A DNA stretch of 64,000 bases from Cytobacillus oceanisediminis (GTDB lineage: Bacteria > Bacillota > Bacilli > Bacillales > Cytobacillaceae): positions 2,473,501 to 2,537,500 of the forward strand of contig NZ_CP065511.1 in NCBI RefSeq assembly GCF_022811925.1, in the 5' to 3' direction. How positions within the stretch are numbered: position 1 is the stretch's first letter; each line of letters begins with the position of its first letter. Position numbers and translations under genes: made by a program. Under the pieces are notes generated by a model, which was not told the DNA's origin, did not search any database, and saw nothing but the letters and a program-made list of their open reading frames with translations. Below, piece by piece: positions 52,157 through 61,267 of this stretch.

Positions 52157-53710
52157 TTAAAAAACTTTCGTAGTCCAATCCTCACAATTCCAAATATCGG
52201 TCGCAATTTCACGATAGAAATCAGGTTCGTGGGATACCATCAAGATACTTCCGCGATATGCCTTTAAAGCACGCTTTAATTCTTCTTTTGCATCCACATC
52301 CAAGTGATTGGTAGGTTCGTCTAGAATTAATAAATTCGTTTCTGTGTTTAAAATTTTACACAATCGAACTTTGGCTTTTTCGCCACCAGAAAGGACTTCG
52401 ATTTTACTTTCAATATGTTTCGTCGTTAATCCGCATTTTGCAAGAGCAGCACGAACTTCAGCCTGATTCATACTTGGGAACTCGCTCCAAATCTCTTCAA
52501 TACAAGTGTTGTAGTTGGACTGTTTAACTTCCTGCTCAAAGTAACCGATGTATTGATACTCACCGCGTTCAACTTTACCCGAAATGGGACTAATCAATCC
52601 AAGAATACTTTTTAAAAGAGTAGACTTACCAATACCGTTAGCACCCACGAATGCAATTTTTTGTCCGCGTTCCATTTTCAAATTCAGAGGGCGAGAAAGT
52701 GGTTCATTGTAACCAATAACAAGATCTTCAGTCGTGAAAATCCAACGACTAGCTGCACGAGCTTCTTTGAAAATAAACTCTGGTTTCGGCTTCTCTCTCC
52801 CCAATTCAATAATTTCCATTTTGTCGAGCTTCTTTTGACGAGACATCGCCATATTACGAGTCGCAACACTTGCCTTGTTGCGAGCAACGAAATCCTTTAA
52901 ATCAGTAATTTCTTGTTGTTGACGCTTGTATGCAGCCTCTAGCTGCTGCTTTTTCATTTCATATATTTTTAAGAAGTTATCATAGTCACCAACATAGCGA
53001 TTCAACTCTTGGTTTTCCATGTGATAGATCAAGTTAACAACATTGTTCAAGAATGGAATATCATGTGAAATCAAGATAAATGCATTCTCATATTCCTGTA
53101 AATAGCGCTTCAACCATTCGATATGCTGTTCATCCAAATAGTTTGTAGGCTCGTCTAGTAATAGGATTTCAGGCTTTTCCAGCAAAAGCTTAGCTAGTAA
53201 AACTTTCGTACGTTGCCCACCGCTAAGATCATCTATATCACGATCAAGTCCAACATCGTCTAATCCTAGGCCACGAGCAACTTCCTCAACTTTTGAATTA
53301 ATTTGATAGAAATCATTACTATCTAAAGTTTCTTGTAGCTCGCCAACTTCTGCAAGTAATGCATCGATATCAGCACCTTCATCACCCATTTTTGCATAAA
53401 GTTCATTGATCTCTGATTCAGCATCAAAAAGATATTGAAAAGCAGTACTCAAAGCGTCACGCATCGTAGTGCCTTTTTTAAGTACAGCATGCTGATCTAA
53501 GTAACCAACACGAACTTTTCGTGACCACTCAACTTTCCCCTCGTCGGGTTGCAGCTTCCCGGTAACAATATTCATGAATGTAGACTTACCCTCACCATTT
53601 GCCCCAACTAGTCCAACGTGTTCACCTTTTAAAAGTCGAAAAGACACATCATTGAATATCGCACGATCACCGAAACCGTGACTTAAATTTTGTACATTTA
53701 ATACGCTCAT
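52157..53710 (-). CDS. yfmM: ABC-F ATPase YfmM
   Basis: ABC-F proteins act at the ribosome E site. The 517-residue protein matches the YfmM type as I remember it, including VLNVQNLSHGFGDRAIF, Walker A GANGEGKST and GANGIGKST, signatures LSGGQRTKVLLAK and LSGGEKAKVRLCK, and Walker B with LLLDEPTNYLDEQH and LILDEPTNHLD. The linker between domains is charged (YEMKKQQLEAAYKRQQQEI). The codon choice is noticeably A/T-rich at third positions compared with neighbours, and a broken second yfmM lies 300 bases upstream, so this copy may be acquired. Confidence 0.9.
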   Translation of the reverse strand: MSVLNVQNLSHGFGDRAIFNDVSFRLLKGEHVGLVGANGEGKSTFMNIVTGKLQPDEGKVEWSRKVRVGYLDQHAVLKKGTTMRDALSTAFQYLFDAESEINELYAKMGDEGADIDALLAEVGELQETLDSNDFYQINSKVEEVARGLGLDDVGLDRDIDDLSGGQRTKVLLAKLLLEKPEILLLDEPTNYLDEQHIEWLKRYLQEYENAFILISHDIPFLNNVVNLIYHMENQELNRYVGDYDNFLKIYEMKKQQLEAAYKRQQQEITDLKDFVARNKASVATRNMAMSRQKKLDKMEIIELGREKPKPEFIFKEARAASRWIFTTEDLVIGYNEPLSRPLNLKMERGQKIAFVGANGIGKSTLLKSILGLISPISGKVERGEYQYIGYFEQEVKQSNYNTCIEEIWSEFPSMNQAEVRAALAKCGLTTKHIESKIEVLSGGEKAKVRLCKILNTETNLLILDEPTNHLDVDAKEELKRALKAYRGSILMVSHEPDFYREIATDIWNCEDWTTKVF

Positions 53711-53977
53711 TTTTTTACCCCTTCTCTAATATTCCATGTGGATATCTTACTAGATTTAGAATGTTTTTTCTATCTAAAGTTATTTCTTGTGAAAAAGGTA
53801 ATTCGATTATTGGGATAAATTGAAGTCTGTCCTTTCTTAATTAAAGGCTCTATTAAAGCTGGATGTTGATTTTATGGCATTGAAAAATAGGCGGAAAGAA
53901 TCCTGCTAAATCAGGGAATCCACATAATTCCCTACAAATAAGCGGATTTTTCCAATTCCTAAGATAACCTTGAAGGA

Positions 53978-54170
53978 CCATTTCCAAAGAGAGGCCACCC
54001 GCGCTGCTTTCTCAATTTTAATATCCAGAGAATAAAAAGCCGCCATCATCAAGATGGTCCTGGATTTCGCCCATTTTTTCAAGATGCTCCTCATGCTCTT
54101 CAGGGGTGGCATCTGCCATTTTGGCTGTTGCTTCATTTAGTTCCTCCTCTTGCTTGAAATGGGCAGGGGG
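53978..54170 (-). pseudogene. Remnant of a second ABC-F (yfmM-like) gene
   Basis: One frame reads EELNEATAKMADATPEEHEE followed by HLEKMGEIQDHLDDGGF, and after a one-base shift in a T5 run continues YSLDIKIEKAAR. This parallels the intact protein's NELYAKMGD...LAEVGELQETLDSNDFYQINSKVEEVAR segment in ABC domain 1. Nothing recognisable precedes or follows it; the rest of the gene is gone. It is similar in order but not in sequence to the neighbouring yfmM, so it came from a divergent copy. Confidence 0.7.
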
Positions 54171-54303
54171 GACAGGAAGCTTCTTTAGATGGACATGAAG
54201 CCAACCTTGCACAAGGAAGACAAAGGATTAATCAGGATGGCCATGACGCGGAAGTAATGTTGGGGGATCAGCAAATAGGGGGTCACACTAACACTTCATC
54301 CGG

Positions 54304-54336
54304 AAAAAAGGTGCCAATTAGGTTATTGGCACCTTT
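54304..54336 (-). terminator. Rho-independent terminator of katA
   Basis: AAAGGTGCCAAT and ATTGGCACCTTT pair around six bases; on the minus strand a TTT run follows. Confidence 0.9.
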
Positions 54337-54352
54337 CGCTATTTCTAATGGT

Positions 54353-55810
54353 TCACTTTACTCCCTGCGGAACTGCCAGGCCAAGCCCTTTAGCAATACG
54401 TGTACCGTAATCAGGGTCCGCTTTAAAGAAATGCTGAATCTGGCGATGCTTAATTTCTTCTTTTTCTACAGGCTTCATTGCAGCAACAATGTTTGCCACC
54501 AGACGGGAGCGTTCCTCTTCATTCATTAAGCGGTATAGATCACCGGCTTGTGTGTAGTGGTCATTATGATCATACGCAACGCTTTCGGCTAAACCGGAAA
54601 CAGGGTATGCAGCCTGCTTGTGCTCCGGTGCCTCAGTAGGTCCTCCAAAGCTGTTCGGCTCGTAATAAACAGAACCTCCGCCATTGTTGTCAAAGCGCAT
54701 CTGACCGTCACGCTGATAGTTTTGCACTTCGTTCTTAGGGCGGTTGATTGGCAGCATCTGATGGTTCGCACCTACGCGGTAGCGGTGTGCATCATGGTAG
54801 GCGAACAGACGGCCCTGGAGCATCTTGTCAGGTGAAACATCAATCCCCGGCACAAGTGTTCCAGGAGAGAAAGTAGCCTGCTCAACTTCAGCAAAGTAGT
54901 TTTCAGGGTTTTTATTCAGTACCATGCGTCCTACTTCGATTAATGGATAATCTTTCTGTGACCATACCTTTGTTACATCGAATGGATCGAAGCGATAAGT
55001 ATTCGCATCTTCAAGCGGCATGATTTGTACGCATAGTTTCCATGATGGGAAATCGCCATTCTCAATTGCATTAAATAAGTCCTCTGTATGATAATCAGGG
55101 TTTTCTCCAGCCATTTTCGCTGCAGCTTCCACGCCTAGGTTTTTAACGCCCTGTTCAGTTTTAAAGTGATACTTAACCCAGACACCTTCACCTTGTTCAT
55201 TTACCCACTTAAATGTATGGCTGCCGAAGCCGTGCATATGTCTAAGGGTTGCAGGTATGCCGCGGTCTGACATCAGGATGGTTACCTGGTGCAGAGATTC
55301 AGGGGATAAGGACCAGAAGTCCCAAACGGCTGTCGGGTTTTTCAGGTGTGTCTTTGGATCACGCTTTTGTGTATGAATGAAGTCAGGGAATTTAATTGCA
55401 TCCCGGATAAAGAATACAGGCGTATTGTTCCCTACAAGATCGTAGTTGCCTTCTTCTGTATAAAACTTAACCGCAAAGCCGCGTGGGTCGCGTACAGTAT
55501 CAGCAGAGCCCAATTCACCGGCAACAGTTGAAAAACGGATGAATAAAGGAGTTTTTTTGCCTACTTCTGATAGGAATGCGGCTTTTGTATATTTAGTGAG
55601 GTCATTAGTAACTTCAAAATAGCCATGTGCGCCAGCACCTTTGGCATGAACAACTCGCTCAGGCACGCGTTCTCTGTTGAAATGAGCCAGTTTTTCCAGC
55701 AAGTGTACATCCTGAATTAAAGTGGGCCCTCTTGAGCCGGCGGTCATTGAATTTTGATTGTCGCCAACAGGGGCGCCCCAGCTTGTAGTTAGATTATTCT
55801 GATTTGTCAT
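54353..55810 (-). CDS. katA: Vegetative heme catalase KatA
   Basis: The enzyme breaks hydrogen peroxide into water and oxygen. The 485-residue clade-3 catalase has the distal His in [14 protein letters not shown], Asn in [14 protein letters not shown] and the proximal heme Tyr in [23 protein letters not shown] site precedes the ATG. The promoter carries a perfect PerR box, so peroxide would induce it through oxidation of PerR. Confidence 0.96.
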   Translation of the reverse strand: MTNQNNLTTSWGAPVGDNQNSMTAGSRGPTLIQDVHLLEKLAHFNRERVPERVVHAKGAGAHGYFEVTNDLTKYTKAAFLSEVGKKTPLFIRFSTVAGELGSADTVRDPRGFAVKFYTEEGNYDLVGNNTPVFFIRDAIKFPDFIHTQKRDPKTHLKNPTAVWDFWSLSPESLHQVTILMSDRGIPATLRHMHGFGSHTFKWVNEQGEGVWVKYHFKTEQGVKNLGVEAAAKMAGENPDYHTEDLFNAIENGDFPSWKLCVQIMPLEDANTYRFDPFDVTKVWSQKDYPLIEVGRMVLNKNPENYFAEVEQATFSPGTLVPGIDVSPDKMLQGRLFAYHDAHRYRVGANHQMLPINRPKNEVQNYQRDGQMRFDNNGGGSVYYEPNSFGGPTEAPEHKQAAYPVSGLAESVAYDHNDHYTQAGDLYRLMNEEERSRLVANIVAAMKPVEKEEIKHRQIQHFFKADPDYGTRIAKGLGLAVPQGVK

Positions 55811-55855
55811 TCTATAATCACCTCATAAAAGTTTAATAGCTTGCTTACATTCATA

Positions 55856-55883
55856 ATGATAACACTTCTCAATATAAAATCAA
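55856..55883 (-). promoter_or_regulatory. katA promoter
   Basis: On the minus strand TTGATT (55883-55878) and TATCAT (55861-55856) are 16 bases apart, about 46 bases before the katA start. Confidence 0.6.
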
Positions 55884-55890
55884 TACTGTT

Positions 55891-55905
55891 TTATAATTAT
55901 TATAA
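55891..55905. promoter_or_regulatory. PerR box, perfect match
   Basis: TTATAATTATTATAA matches the 15-base PerR consensus TTATAATNATTATAA exactly. It lies directly upstream of the katA -35 box, 81 bases before the start codon. Confidence 0.85.
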
Positions 55906-55956
55906 ATAAAAACAAATTCTTAAGAAGAACATCTTATAAAAAGGGGAGGAGAATGC

Positions 55957-56169
55957 TTGTTTTTAATGGCATTAGTATATTTATATTTGCGTTTTTTCTT
56001 AAAAGAACTGGTTTTTTCTGAAGGAGGGGAGCAGAAGGGGGATGTTCATATAAATTTAGAGGATCCATATGAAAAAATCGGGCGGTATATGGAACCGCCC
56101 GATTTACTAGCTAATATTTTCTCTTATTATCGGCATGCTCATGCATCTTGGGCCACCCCGTCCTCTTGA
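55957..56169 (+). CDS. Possible small membrane peptide, doubtful
   Basis: A TTG-started frame of 70 codons follows an excellent GGGGAGGAG site. Residues 1-18 are hydrophobic and the rest is hydrophilic. However, its second half is simply the arcA terminator hairpin and the antisense of the arcA 3' end, so either the true protein is shorter, or this is chance. I keep it only because of the strong ribosome binding site. Confidence 0.2.
   Translation: MFLMALVYLYLRFFLKELVFSEGGEQKGDVHINLEDPYEKIGRYMEPPDLLANIFSYYRHAHASWATPSS
56072..56105 (-). terminator. Rho-independent terminator of arcA
   Basis: AAATCGGGCGGT and its complement form a 12-bp stem; on the minus strand TTTTTTC follows. Confidence 0.92.
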
Positions 56170-57342
56170 GAGTTCTGAGCTGAGAATTTCAATTACCTCA
56201 ACCCCATTTTGACGGAGGATGTCGTTTGAGACATAATTCCGGTCATAAGTTACAACTACACCGGGAGCGATGGCGAGTGTATTGGATCCATCATTCCATT
56301 GTTCGCGTGCCGATGCAATCGGGCAGCCTCCTCCACAAGGGATTAACACTATTTCATCAAGATAAAGAACTTCTTTTAATGTTTCCTTCAAAGAGTTTTT
56401 CTCTGTAATTTTAAGAAGATCGGAATTCTTCTCCTGTTCCAATATGTAAATCTTCATACTGCCATCTCTATCTTCAATAGCAGGATGGTAAGTGAACTTA
56501 TCATGATCAATCATCGTAAATACAGTATCCAGGTGCATGAATGCCCGGATTTTGGGGATTTCAACTGCCACAACTTTTTTAAAGGATTTCTGACGGGTGA
56601 ATAGTTCCTTTGCAAGTTTTTCTATCCCTTGCGCAGAAGTTCTTGCGCTGACGCCAATGGCGACCGCTTCATTGCTCAATATCAGTTCATCTCCGCCTTC
56701 AAGTGAGTAGTGATCATCACGTTTAAAGTAAGCAGGGATTTCATGTTTATTAAAACGGGGATGATGATTCATGATGCAGTCCATAAAAATGGATTCCCTT
56801 CTCCTTGCAGGTTCATGCATTCGATTTATGGTAATGCCTTCACCTATAACCGCAGCAGGATCCCGGGTAAAATAGAGGTTGGGCATCGGGTCCAGATAAA
56901 AAGGATAATGATCCGGCATCAGTTCATGAAGATGAATTTTCTTATCCTGATCAATATCCGATTTTACGACACCTGACATCACTTTCTTTACCAGCTCATC
57001 AGGCGGAAGAGATAAGAGATACTCTTTTACTGTTTCGCAGGAACCATTGATATTCGATTGACTTTCCCATAAGACCTTTTCAATAAAAGACATTCTTGTC
57101 TCGTCTTGCTGTATGGCTTCTGTCATCAATTTATCGAGATATAAGACCTCTATTCCCCGATTGCTCAGAATATTGGCGAAATAATCATGTTCTTTTTGAA
57201 TGGCAGGCAAAAAGGGAATGTCATCGAATAAAAGTCTTTTCAAATATTGAGGTGTGAGATTTTCAATTTCCTTACCCGGCCTATGAAGAAGGACCGTCTT
57301 TAATTCTCCTATTTCCGAAGTTACATTTAGCGGATGTTTCAT
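56107..57342 (-). CDS. arcA: Arginine deiminase
   Basis: The enzyme hydrolyses arginine to citrulline and ammonia. The ATG at 57342 (GGAGG 7 bases upstream) gives 411 residues. Signatures are [26 protein letters not shown], the [11 protein letters not shown] and [13 protein letters not shown] segments with catalytic Asp and His, and the nucleophilic Cys in [12 protein letters not shown]. No arcB, arcC or arcD is adjacent, so citrulline handling must be encoded elsewhere. Confidence 0.95.
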   Translation of the reverse strand: MKHPLNVTSEIGELKTVLLHRPGKEIENLTPQYLKRLLFDDIPFLPAIQKEHDYFANILSNRGIEVLYLDKLMTEAIQQDETRMSFIEKVLWESQSNINGSCETVKEYLLSLPPDELVKKVMSGVVKSDIDQDKKIHLHELMPDHYPFYLDPMPNLYFTRDPAAVIGEGITINRMHEPARRRESIFMDCIMNHHPRFNKHEIPAYFKRDDHYSLEGGDELILSNEAVAIGVSARTSAQGIEKLAKELFTRQKSFKKVVAVEIPKIRAFMHLDTVFTMIDHDKFTYHPAIEDRDGSMKIYILEQEKNSDLLKITEKNSLKETLKEVLYLDEIVLIPCGGGCPIASAREQWNDGSNTLAIAPGVVVTYDRNYVSNDILRQNGVEVIEILSSELSRGRGGPRCMSMPIIRENIS

Positions 57343-57690
57343 TATAAATACCTCCAAAGGCTTAATGCCTGACCTATTGTTATATGTTTGATTGGTTCCC
57401 TATGCATTCATAGAGTAAACAGATCATTCTTGTGCATATTTATTCAATAGAGCTAAAATGTGCCGGGTAAATTTTTTCAGATTAAAAGGGCAAACTAAAT
57501 ATCAGGCAATCTTAATGAAAATGAAAGAAAATCTGTCCTTCATAAGTGTACAAATTGAAAAATTGTGTTAAAGTATTAATTGATAAACCTTTACATAGCT
57601 TTATTTGTTTCATGAAATAATGTCCGCTCTGAAAGTACAGTTGTGTATGAGTTGACGACATTCAATAAAAATGTACTGGGGGATACTGAT
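57343..57690. other. Divergent promoter region of arcA and kbl
   Basis: These 348 AT-rich bases hold the candidate ARG box at 57433 and the small inverted repeat CTATG-CATT-CATAG near 57401. I see no gene. Confidence 0.5.
57433..57446. promoter_or_regulatory. Candidate ARG box (ArgR/AhrC site)
   Basis: Read on the minus strand, TGAATAAATATGCA differs from the core TGAATAAAAATKCA of the Bacillus ARG-box consensus at one position. It lies 91 bases before the arcA start, a plausible position for arginine-dependent activation. The outer bases fit less well. Confidence 0.4.
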
Positions 57691-58881
57691 ATGACCAGCA
57701 AAATTTTAGATGCTTTTTTACAGGAAAACCTGGAGGATTTAAAAGATAGAGGACTTTACAACGTAATCGACCCTCTTGAAAGCCCAAATGGCCCTATAAT
57801 CAAAATCAACGGAAGAGAATTAATCAATCTTTCATCTAATAACTATTTAGGTTTGGCAACTGATGAAAGACTTAAAAAATCCGCAATTGAAGCAATTGAG
57901 AAATATGGCGTTGGAGCAGGTGCTGTCCGCACTATAAATGGAACGCTTGAACTTCATACAAAACTTGAAGAAAAGCTGGCTGAGTTCAAACATACAGAAG
58001 CAGCCATCGCATACCAGTCTGGTTTTAATTGTAACATGGCAGCTATTTCAGCTGTTATGGATAAAAATGATGCTATATTGTCTGATGAATTAAACCATGC
58101 CTCCATTATTGATGGATGCCGTCTATCCAAAGCCAAAATTATTCGCGTAAATCACTCTGATATGGAAGATTTACGGGCAAAAGCGAAGGAAGCAAAAGAA
58201 TCTGGACAGTACAACAAAATTATGGTTATTACTGACGGTGTTTTCTCAATGGATGGGGACATCGCAAAGCTTCCTGAGATTGTGGAGATCGCAGAAGAAT
58301 TCGATCTGATTACTTATGTGGATGATGCACACGGTTCAGGAGTTCTTGGAAAGGGAGCAGGTACTGTTAAGCACTTCGGCCTTTCCGATAAAATCGATTT
58401 CCAGATTGGAACACTTTCTAAGGCAATAGGTGTTGTTGGCGGATATGTGGCCGGCAAAAAAGACTTGATCGATTGGCTGAAAGTCCGCAGCAGACCATTC
58501 CTTTTCTCAACTTCTTTAACACCTGCTGATGTAGCAGCAAGCACGAAAGCCATTGAGCTGCTGATGGAAAGCACAGAGCTGAATGAAAAGTTATGGGAAA
58601 ATGCCAACTACCTTAAGGATGGTCTGGAAAAATTAGGATTTGATATCGGCGACAGTGAAACACCAATCACTCCTTGTATTGTGGGAGATGAAGTAAAAAC
58701 ACAGGAATTCAGCAAAAAACTCAATGAAGAAGGCGTTTATGCGAAATCAATCGTCTTCCCGACTGTCCCAAGGGGAACGGGACGTGTCAGAAATATGCCG
58801 TCTGCGGCACATACGAAAGAAATGCTGGATCAGGCTATTGCCATTTATGAAAAAGTCGGCAAAGAAATGGGAATTATTTAA
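57691..58881 (+). CDS. kbl: Glycine C-acetyltransferase (2-amino-3-ketobutyrate CoA ligase)
   Basis: The enzyme splits 2-amino-3-ketobutyrate with CoA into glycine and acetyl-CoA. The ATG at 57691 (TGGGGGA upstream) gives 396 residues, the usual length. Features are [35 protein letters not shown], the [11 protein letters not shown] motif and the PLP Lys in [13 protein letters not shown]. The threonine dehydrogenase that makes its substrate follows after 54 bases. Confidence 0.95.
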   Translation: MTSKILDAFLQENLEDLKDRGLYNVIDPLESPNGPIIKINGRELINLSSNNYLGLATDERLKKSAIEAIEKYGVGAGAVRTINGTLELHTKLEEKLAEFKHTEAAIAYQSGFNCNMAAISAVMDKNDAILSDELNHASIIDGCRLSKAKIIRVNHSDMEDLRAKAKEAKESGQYNKIMVITDGVFSMDGDIAKLPEIVEIAEEFDLITYVDDAHGSGVLGKGAGTVKHFGLSDKIDFQIGTLSKAIGVVGGYVAGKKDLIDWLKVRSRPFLFSTSLTPADVAASTKAIELLMESTELNEKLWENANYLKDGLEKLGFDIGDSETPITPCIVGDEVKTQEFSKKLNEEGVYAKSIVFPTVPRGTGRVRNMPSAAHTKEMLDQAIAIYEKVGKEMGII

Positions 58882-58935
58882 GTTTGACTATAAAGCAAAA
58901 TCTAGAAGGCAAAGAGGAAATGTTGGAGGAATAAG

Positions 58936-59883
58936 ATGAAACGAATTATGATTACTGGAGCTTTAGGCCAGATTGGCTCTGAACTAACCTTGAAATTAAG
59001 AGAAATCTATGGAACAGACAATGTTATTGCAACAGACATCAGAAAAAGTGAGTCTGAAGCTGCCCAATCAGGACCGTTTGAAATGGTTGATGTTACTGAT
59101 GCAAAATCAATGCTGGATACGGCTAAAAAATATAATGTGGATACAGTCATCCATATGGCAGCCCTGTTATCAGCAACAGCTGAAGCCAACCCAGTATTTG
59201 CATGGAATTTAAATATGGGGGGGCTTATGAATGCACTTGAAACGGCTAGAGAGTGCAGCGCACAATTCTTTACGCCAAGCTCCATTGGCGCATTTGGTCC
59301 TTCTACGCCAAAAGACAACACACCACAGGATACTATTCACCGCCCAACTACTATGTATGGCGTGAACAAGGTTGCGGGCGAATTACTGTCTGATTACTAC
59401 TATTACAAATTTGGTGTTGATACCAGAGGCTTGCGATTCCCTGGTTTAATCTCTTATGTTACTCCTCCAGGGGGCGGAACGACTGATTACGCTGTTGAGA
59501 TCTACTATGAAGCGATTAAAAATGGCCGCTATACTTCTTATATCGACCAGGGCACATATATGGATATGATGTATATGCCGGATGCGTTAAATGCCATCGT
59601 TGATTTAATGGAAGCCGATGCAGATAAACTCAATCACCGCAACTCCTTCAATGTAACTGCAATGAGTTTTGAACCTGAACAGATTGCGGCAGAGATCAGA
59701 AAGCATATTCCTGGGTTTGAAATTTCCTATGAGGTTGATCCTGTGCGCCAGGCGATTGCCGACAGCTGGCCAAATTCGATTGATGCAAGCGCAGCAAAAG
59801 AAGAGTGGGGATTCAAAGCAGACTTCGATTTAGCCAAGATGACTGCTGATATGCTTGATAAACTAAAAACAAAATTAAGATAA
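58936..59883 (+). CDS. L-threonine 3-dehydrogenase, short-chain (SDR) type
   Basis: The enzyme oxidises L-threonine to 2-amino-3-ketobutyrate with NAD+. The 315-residue protein is an extended SDR with [16 protein letters not shown], the catalytic Ser in TPSSIGAFG and YGVNK, and the [18 protein letters not shown] block found in threonine dehydrogenases of this type. It differs from the zinc-dependent MDR threonine dehydrogenase of B. subtilis. It and kbl form the threonine-to-glycine pathway. Confidence 0.9.
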   Translation: MKRIMITGALGQIGSELTLKLREIYGTDNVIATDIRKSESEAAQSGPFEMVDVTDAKSMLDTAKKYNVDTVIHMAALLSATAEANPVFAWNLNMGGLMNALETARECSAQFFTPSSIGAFGPSTPKDNTPQDTIHRPTTMYGVNKVAGELLSDYYYYKFGVDTRGLRFPGLISYVTPPGGGTTDYAVEIYYEAIKNGRYTSYIDQGTYMDMMYMPDALNAIVDLMEADADKLNHRNSFNVTAMSFEPEQIAAEIRKHIPGFEISYEVDPVRQAIADSWPNSIDASAAKEEWGFKADFDLAKMTADMLDKLKTKLR

Positions 59884-59886
59884 AGC

Positions 59887-59916
59887 AAAAGGGACGCCGT
59901 TTGGCCGTCCCTTTTA
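59887..59916. terminator. Bidirectional terminator
   Basis: AAAAGGGACG and CGTCCCTTTT form a 10-bp stem between the convergent threonine dehydrogenase and acetyltransferase genes; it touches the latter's stop codon. Confidence 0.88.
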
Positions 59917-60657
59917 TAATTTTATATTGAATTGCTCGCGGAGAAAATCCTTTTTTTCCTCCTCGGTAAGTTCATATTTTTCTTTTGCGCCTTCCTCAGA
60001 CTTAGTGACAGTCAATCCTGAGAGTGTAACACGGCCATTTTTTGTCGCAATAGTGGCCAGGTCGCCATGTGTAAAATGGGATTCAGGAGAAGTCTGATTG
60101 AATAAACATGCATCATGGAAGTCATCGAGCTGCTTTGGCTTATCAGAAAAACGGTAAAGAATTCTCCATTCACCATCCTCAAGTCTTTGAAGATCATATA
60201 TTCCTTCACCGGACTCTCTTATCCTGTAAGTTCCGCTTACATCGGTTTTTTCATCTCCCGTTAAAGGCAGAGGCTGCCTGACGGAATCACCAAATCCAAC
60301 ATCCGCCAAATAAGGAATTTGGTTTAAAAAAACCAGTATGGCTGCATGGGAATCTTCTCTGACCCATCCATCCGGCTTTTTGACGGTGCAGGAAATCAGG
60401 TGTGATTGAAATCCCAGTTCGGACAGCAGGTGTTGAAAAAGACCGTTTAATTCATAGCAAAAGCCTCCCCGGCTTCTTTCAAGAATTTTTTCAAAAAACG
60501 CATCTGTGTCCAGCTGAATGGGAATTTTTCTTGTTACATCCAAGTTCTCAAAAGGAATGTTGTGCATATGGCTGCTCTGGAGTTCTTTCAGATATTCAAG
60601 ATCCAGATTGCGTTCAGCGGATACTGCAATGCGTTTTAGGTATTTCTGTGCATCCAT
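59914..60657 (-). CDS. nat: Arylamine N-acetyltransferase
   Basis: The enzyme moves an acetyl group from acetyl-CoA to arylamines or hydrazines. The ATG at 60657 has GGAG 8 bases upstream and gives 247 residues; an in-frame ATG at 60714 is not supported. The Cys-His-Asp triad is in RGGFCYELNGLF, DSHAAILV and YLADVGFGDSV; HNIPFENLD is a family marker. Confidence 0.92.
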   Translation of the reverse strand: MDAQKYLKRIAVSAERNLDLEYLKELQSSHMHNIPFENLDVTRKIPIQLDTDAFFEKILERSRGGFCYELNGLFQHLLSELGFQSHLISCTVKKPDGWVREDSHAAILVFLNQIPYLADVGFGDSVRQPLPLTGDEKTDVSGTYRIRESGEGIYDLQRLEDGEWRILYRFSDKPKQLDDFHDACLFNQTSPESHFTHGDLATIATKNGRVTLSGLTVTKSEEGAKEKYELTEEEKKDFLREQFNIKL

Positions 60658-60789
60658 AAGATCACTCCATAAATTTTTTTCTTTTTTAGCGATTAAGAAG
60701 GAAAAACAAATCAATTTGCAGTAATGAAATAGTTATACTAAAATGTCATTATATTTACATTTTAGCAAATTACATACGGGGGTTTAAAT

Positions 60790-61023
60790 ATGGCATATGA
60801 AGTAACTGTTGAATTTTGCATGATGTGAAACTACGCACCAAAAGCCGCGAGTTTCGCGGAAGAACTTTTTACACATTTTCGCTCTGAGATTTCAAAAATG
60901 GAACTGGTTCCAAGTAAAGGCGGAGCTTTTGAAGTGACAGTAAATGGAGAAAAGCTTTATTCTAAGCTCGATACTGGCATTTTTCCTAAAACCAAAGAAA
61001 TTATTGAAAAGATGCAGCAATAA
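60790..61023 (+). CDS. SelW-like selenoprotein (Rdx family) with in-frame UGA
   Basis: Reading through the TGA at 60826-60828 as selenocysteine gives 77 residues: MAYEVTVEFCMM-U-NYAPKAASFAEEL and so on, ending in KEIIEKMQQ with a TAA. The TGA lies exactly at the second catalytic position of a CxxU redox motif (C10, U13), and the downstream part shows the Rdx/SelW pattern GGAFEVTVNGEKLYSKL...GIFP. GGGGG lies 7 bases before the ATG. A good bacterial SECIS hairpin follows the TGA, and selA is encoded 740 bases downstream. The protein is probably a small thioredoxin-like oxidoreductase in the cytoplasm. The alternative, a TGA-broken pseudogene, would need all of these to be coincidence. Confidence 0.9.
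60840..60868 (+). promoter_or_regulatory. Bacterial SECIS element
   Basis: CCGCGA (60845-60850) and UCGCGG (60854-60859) form a 6-bp GC-rich upper stem with loop GUU; AAAAG (60840-60844) and CUUUU (60864-60868) extend it beyond an AGAA bulge. A G opens the loop, 22 bases after the UGA, within the usual spacing for recruiting SelB. Confidence 0.8.
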
Positions 61024-61029
61024 GCTGCC

Positions 61030-61060
61030 AAACCTTCTCCCGACGGAGGAGGTTTTTTTA
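61030..61060 (+). terminator. Rho-independent terminator of the selenoprotein gene
   Basis: AACCTTCTCC and GGAGGAGGTT pair around CGAC with one wobble and run into T7. Confidence 0.88.
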
Positions 61061-61089
61061 CTGATCCATAATAATTTTATCGCAGTCTA

Positions 61090-61214
61090 ACGGGCAGTAA
61101 GACTCCCACTTCAAGACTCAGAGGAATCAATGGAGGATAAGTGGGGGTCAAACTGCCCGTAAAGGCCCGATTGGTTCAACTAACAATCAGTGGGGGATAA
61201 AACCCCACTGATTG
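61090..61214. ncRNA. Highly structured non-coding element
   Basis: Three strong helices occur in 125 bases. ACGGGCAGT (61090-61098) pairs with ACTGCCCGT (61152-61160). Inside it, ACTCCCACTT (61102-61111) pairs with AAGTGGGGGT (61139-61148). A separate perfect 12-bp stem follows, CAATCAGTGGGG (61184-61195) with CCCCACTGATTG (61203-61214). No frame is coding. It resembles structured ends of IS200/IS605-type elements or their guide-like RNAs, but no transposase or TnpB lies nearby, so it may be an orphan remnant or an independent RNA or repeat. Confidence 0.5.
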
Positions 61215-61267
61215 AAGTTTCACTTTATGTAAACAAAGGGCAAAAAGGCTACCTCTATCTCAGTTTT

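Larger units (their letters stand above)
53711..54352. other. Gene-poor region with a decayed yfmM remnant
   Basis: The 642 bases between yfmM and the catalase gene hold the yfmM promoter region, the pseudogene fragment at 53978-54170 and the catalase terminator. I see no intact gene. Confidence 0.6.

Noticed and set aside
60790..60828. Reading the TGA at 60826 as a normal stop, leaving a 12-residue peptide or pseudogene
   Set aside because: Similarity to Rdx/SelW proteins continues after the TGA, it falls on the redox position, a SECIS hairpin follows and selA is nearby.
61090..61214. Active IS200/IS605 insertion sequence
   Set aside because: No TnpA or TnpB frame lies within reach; only a structured segment is present.
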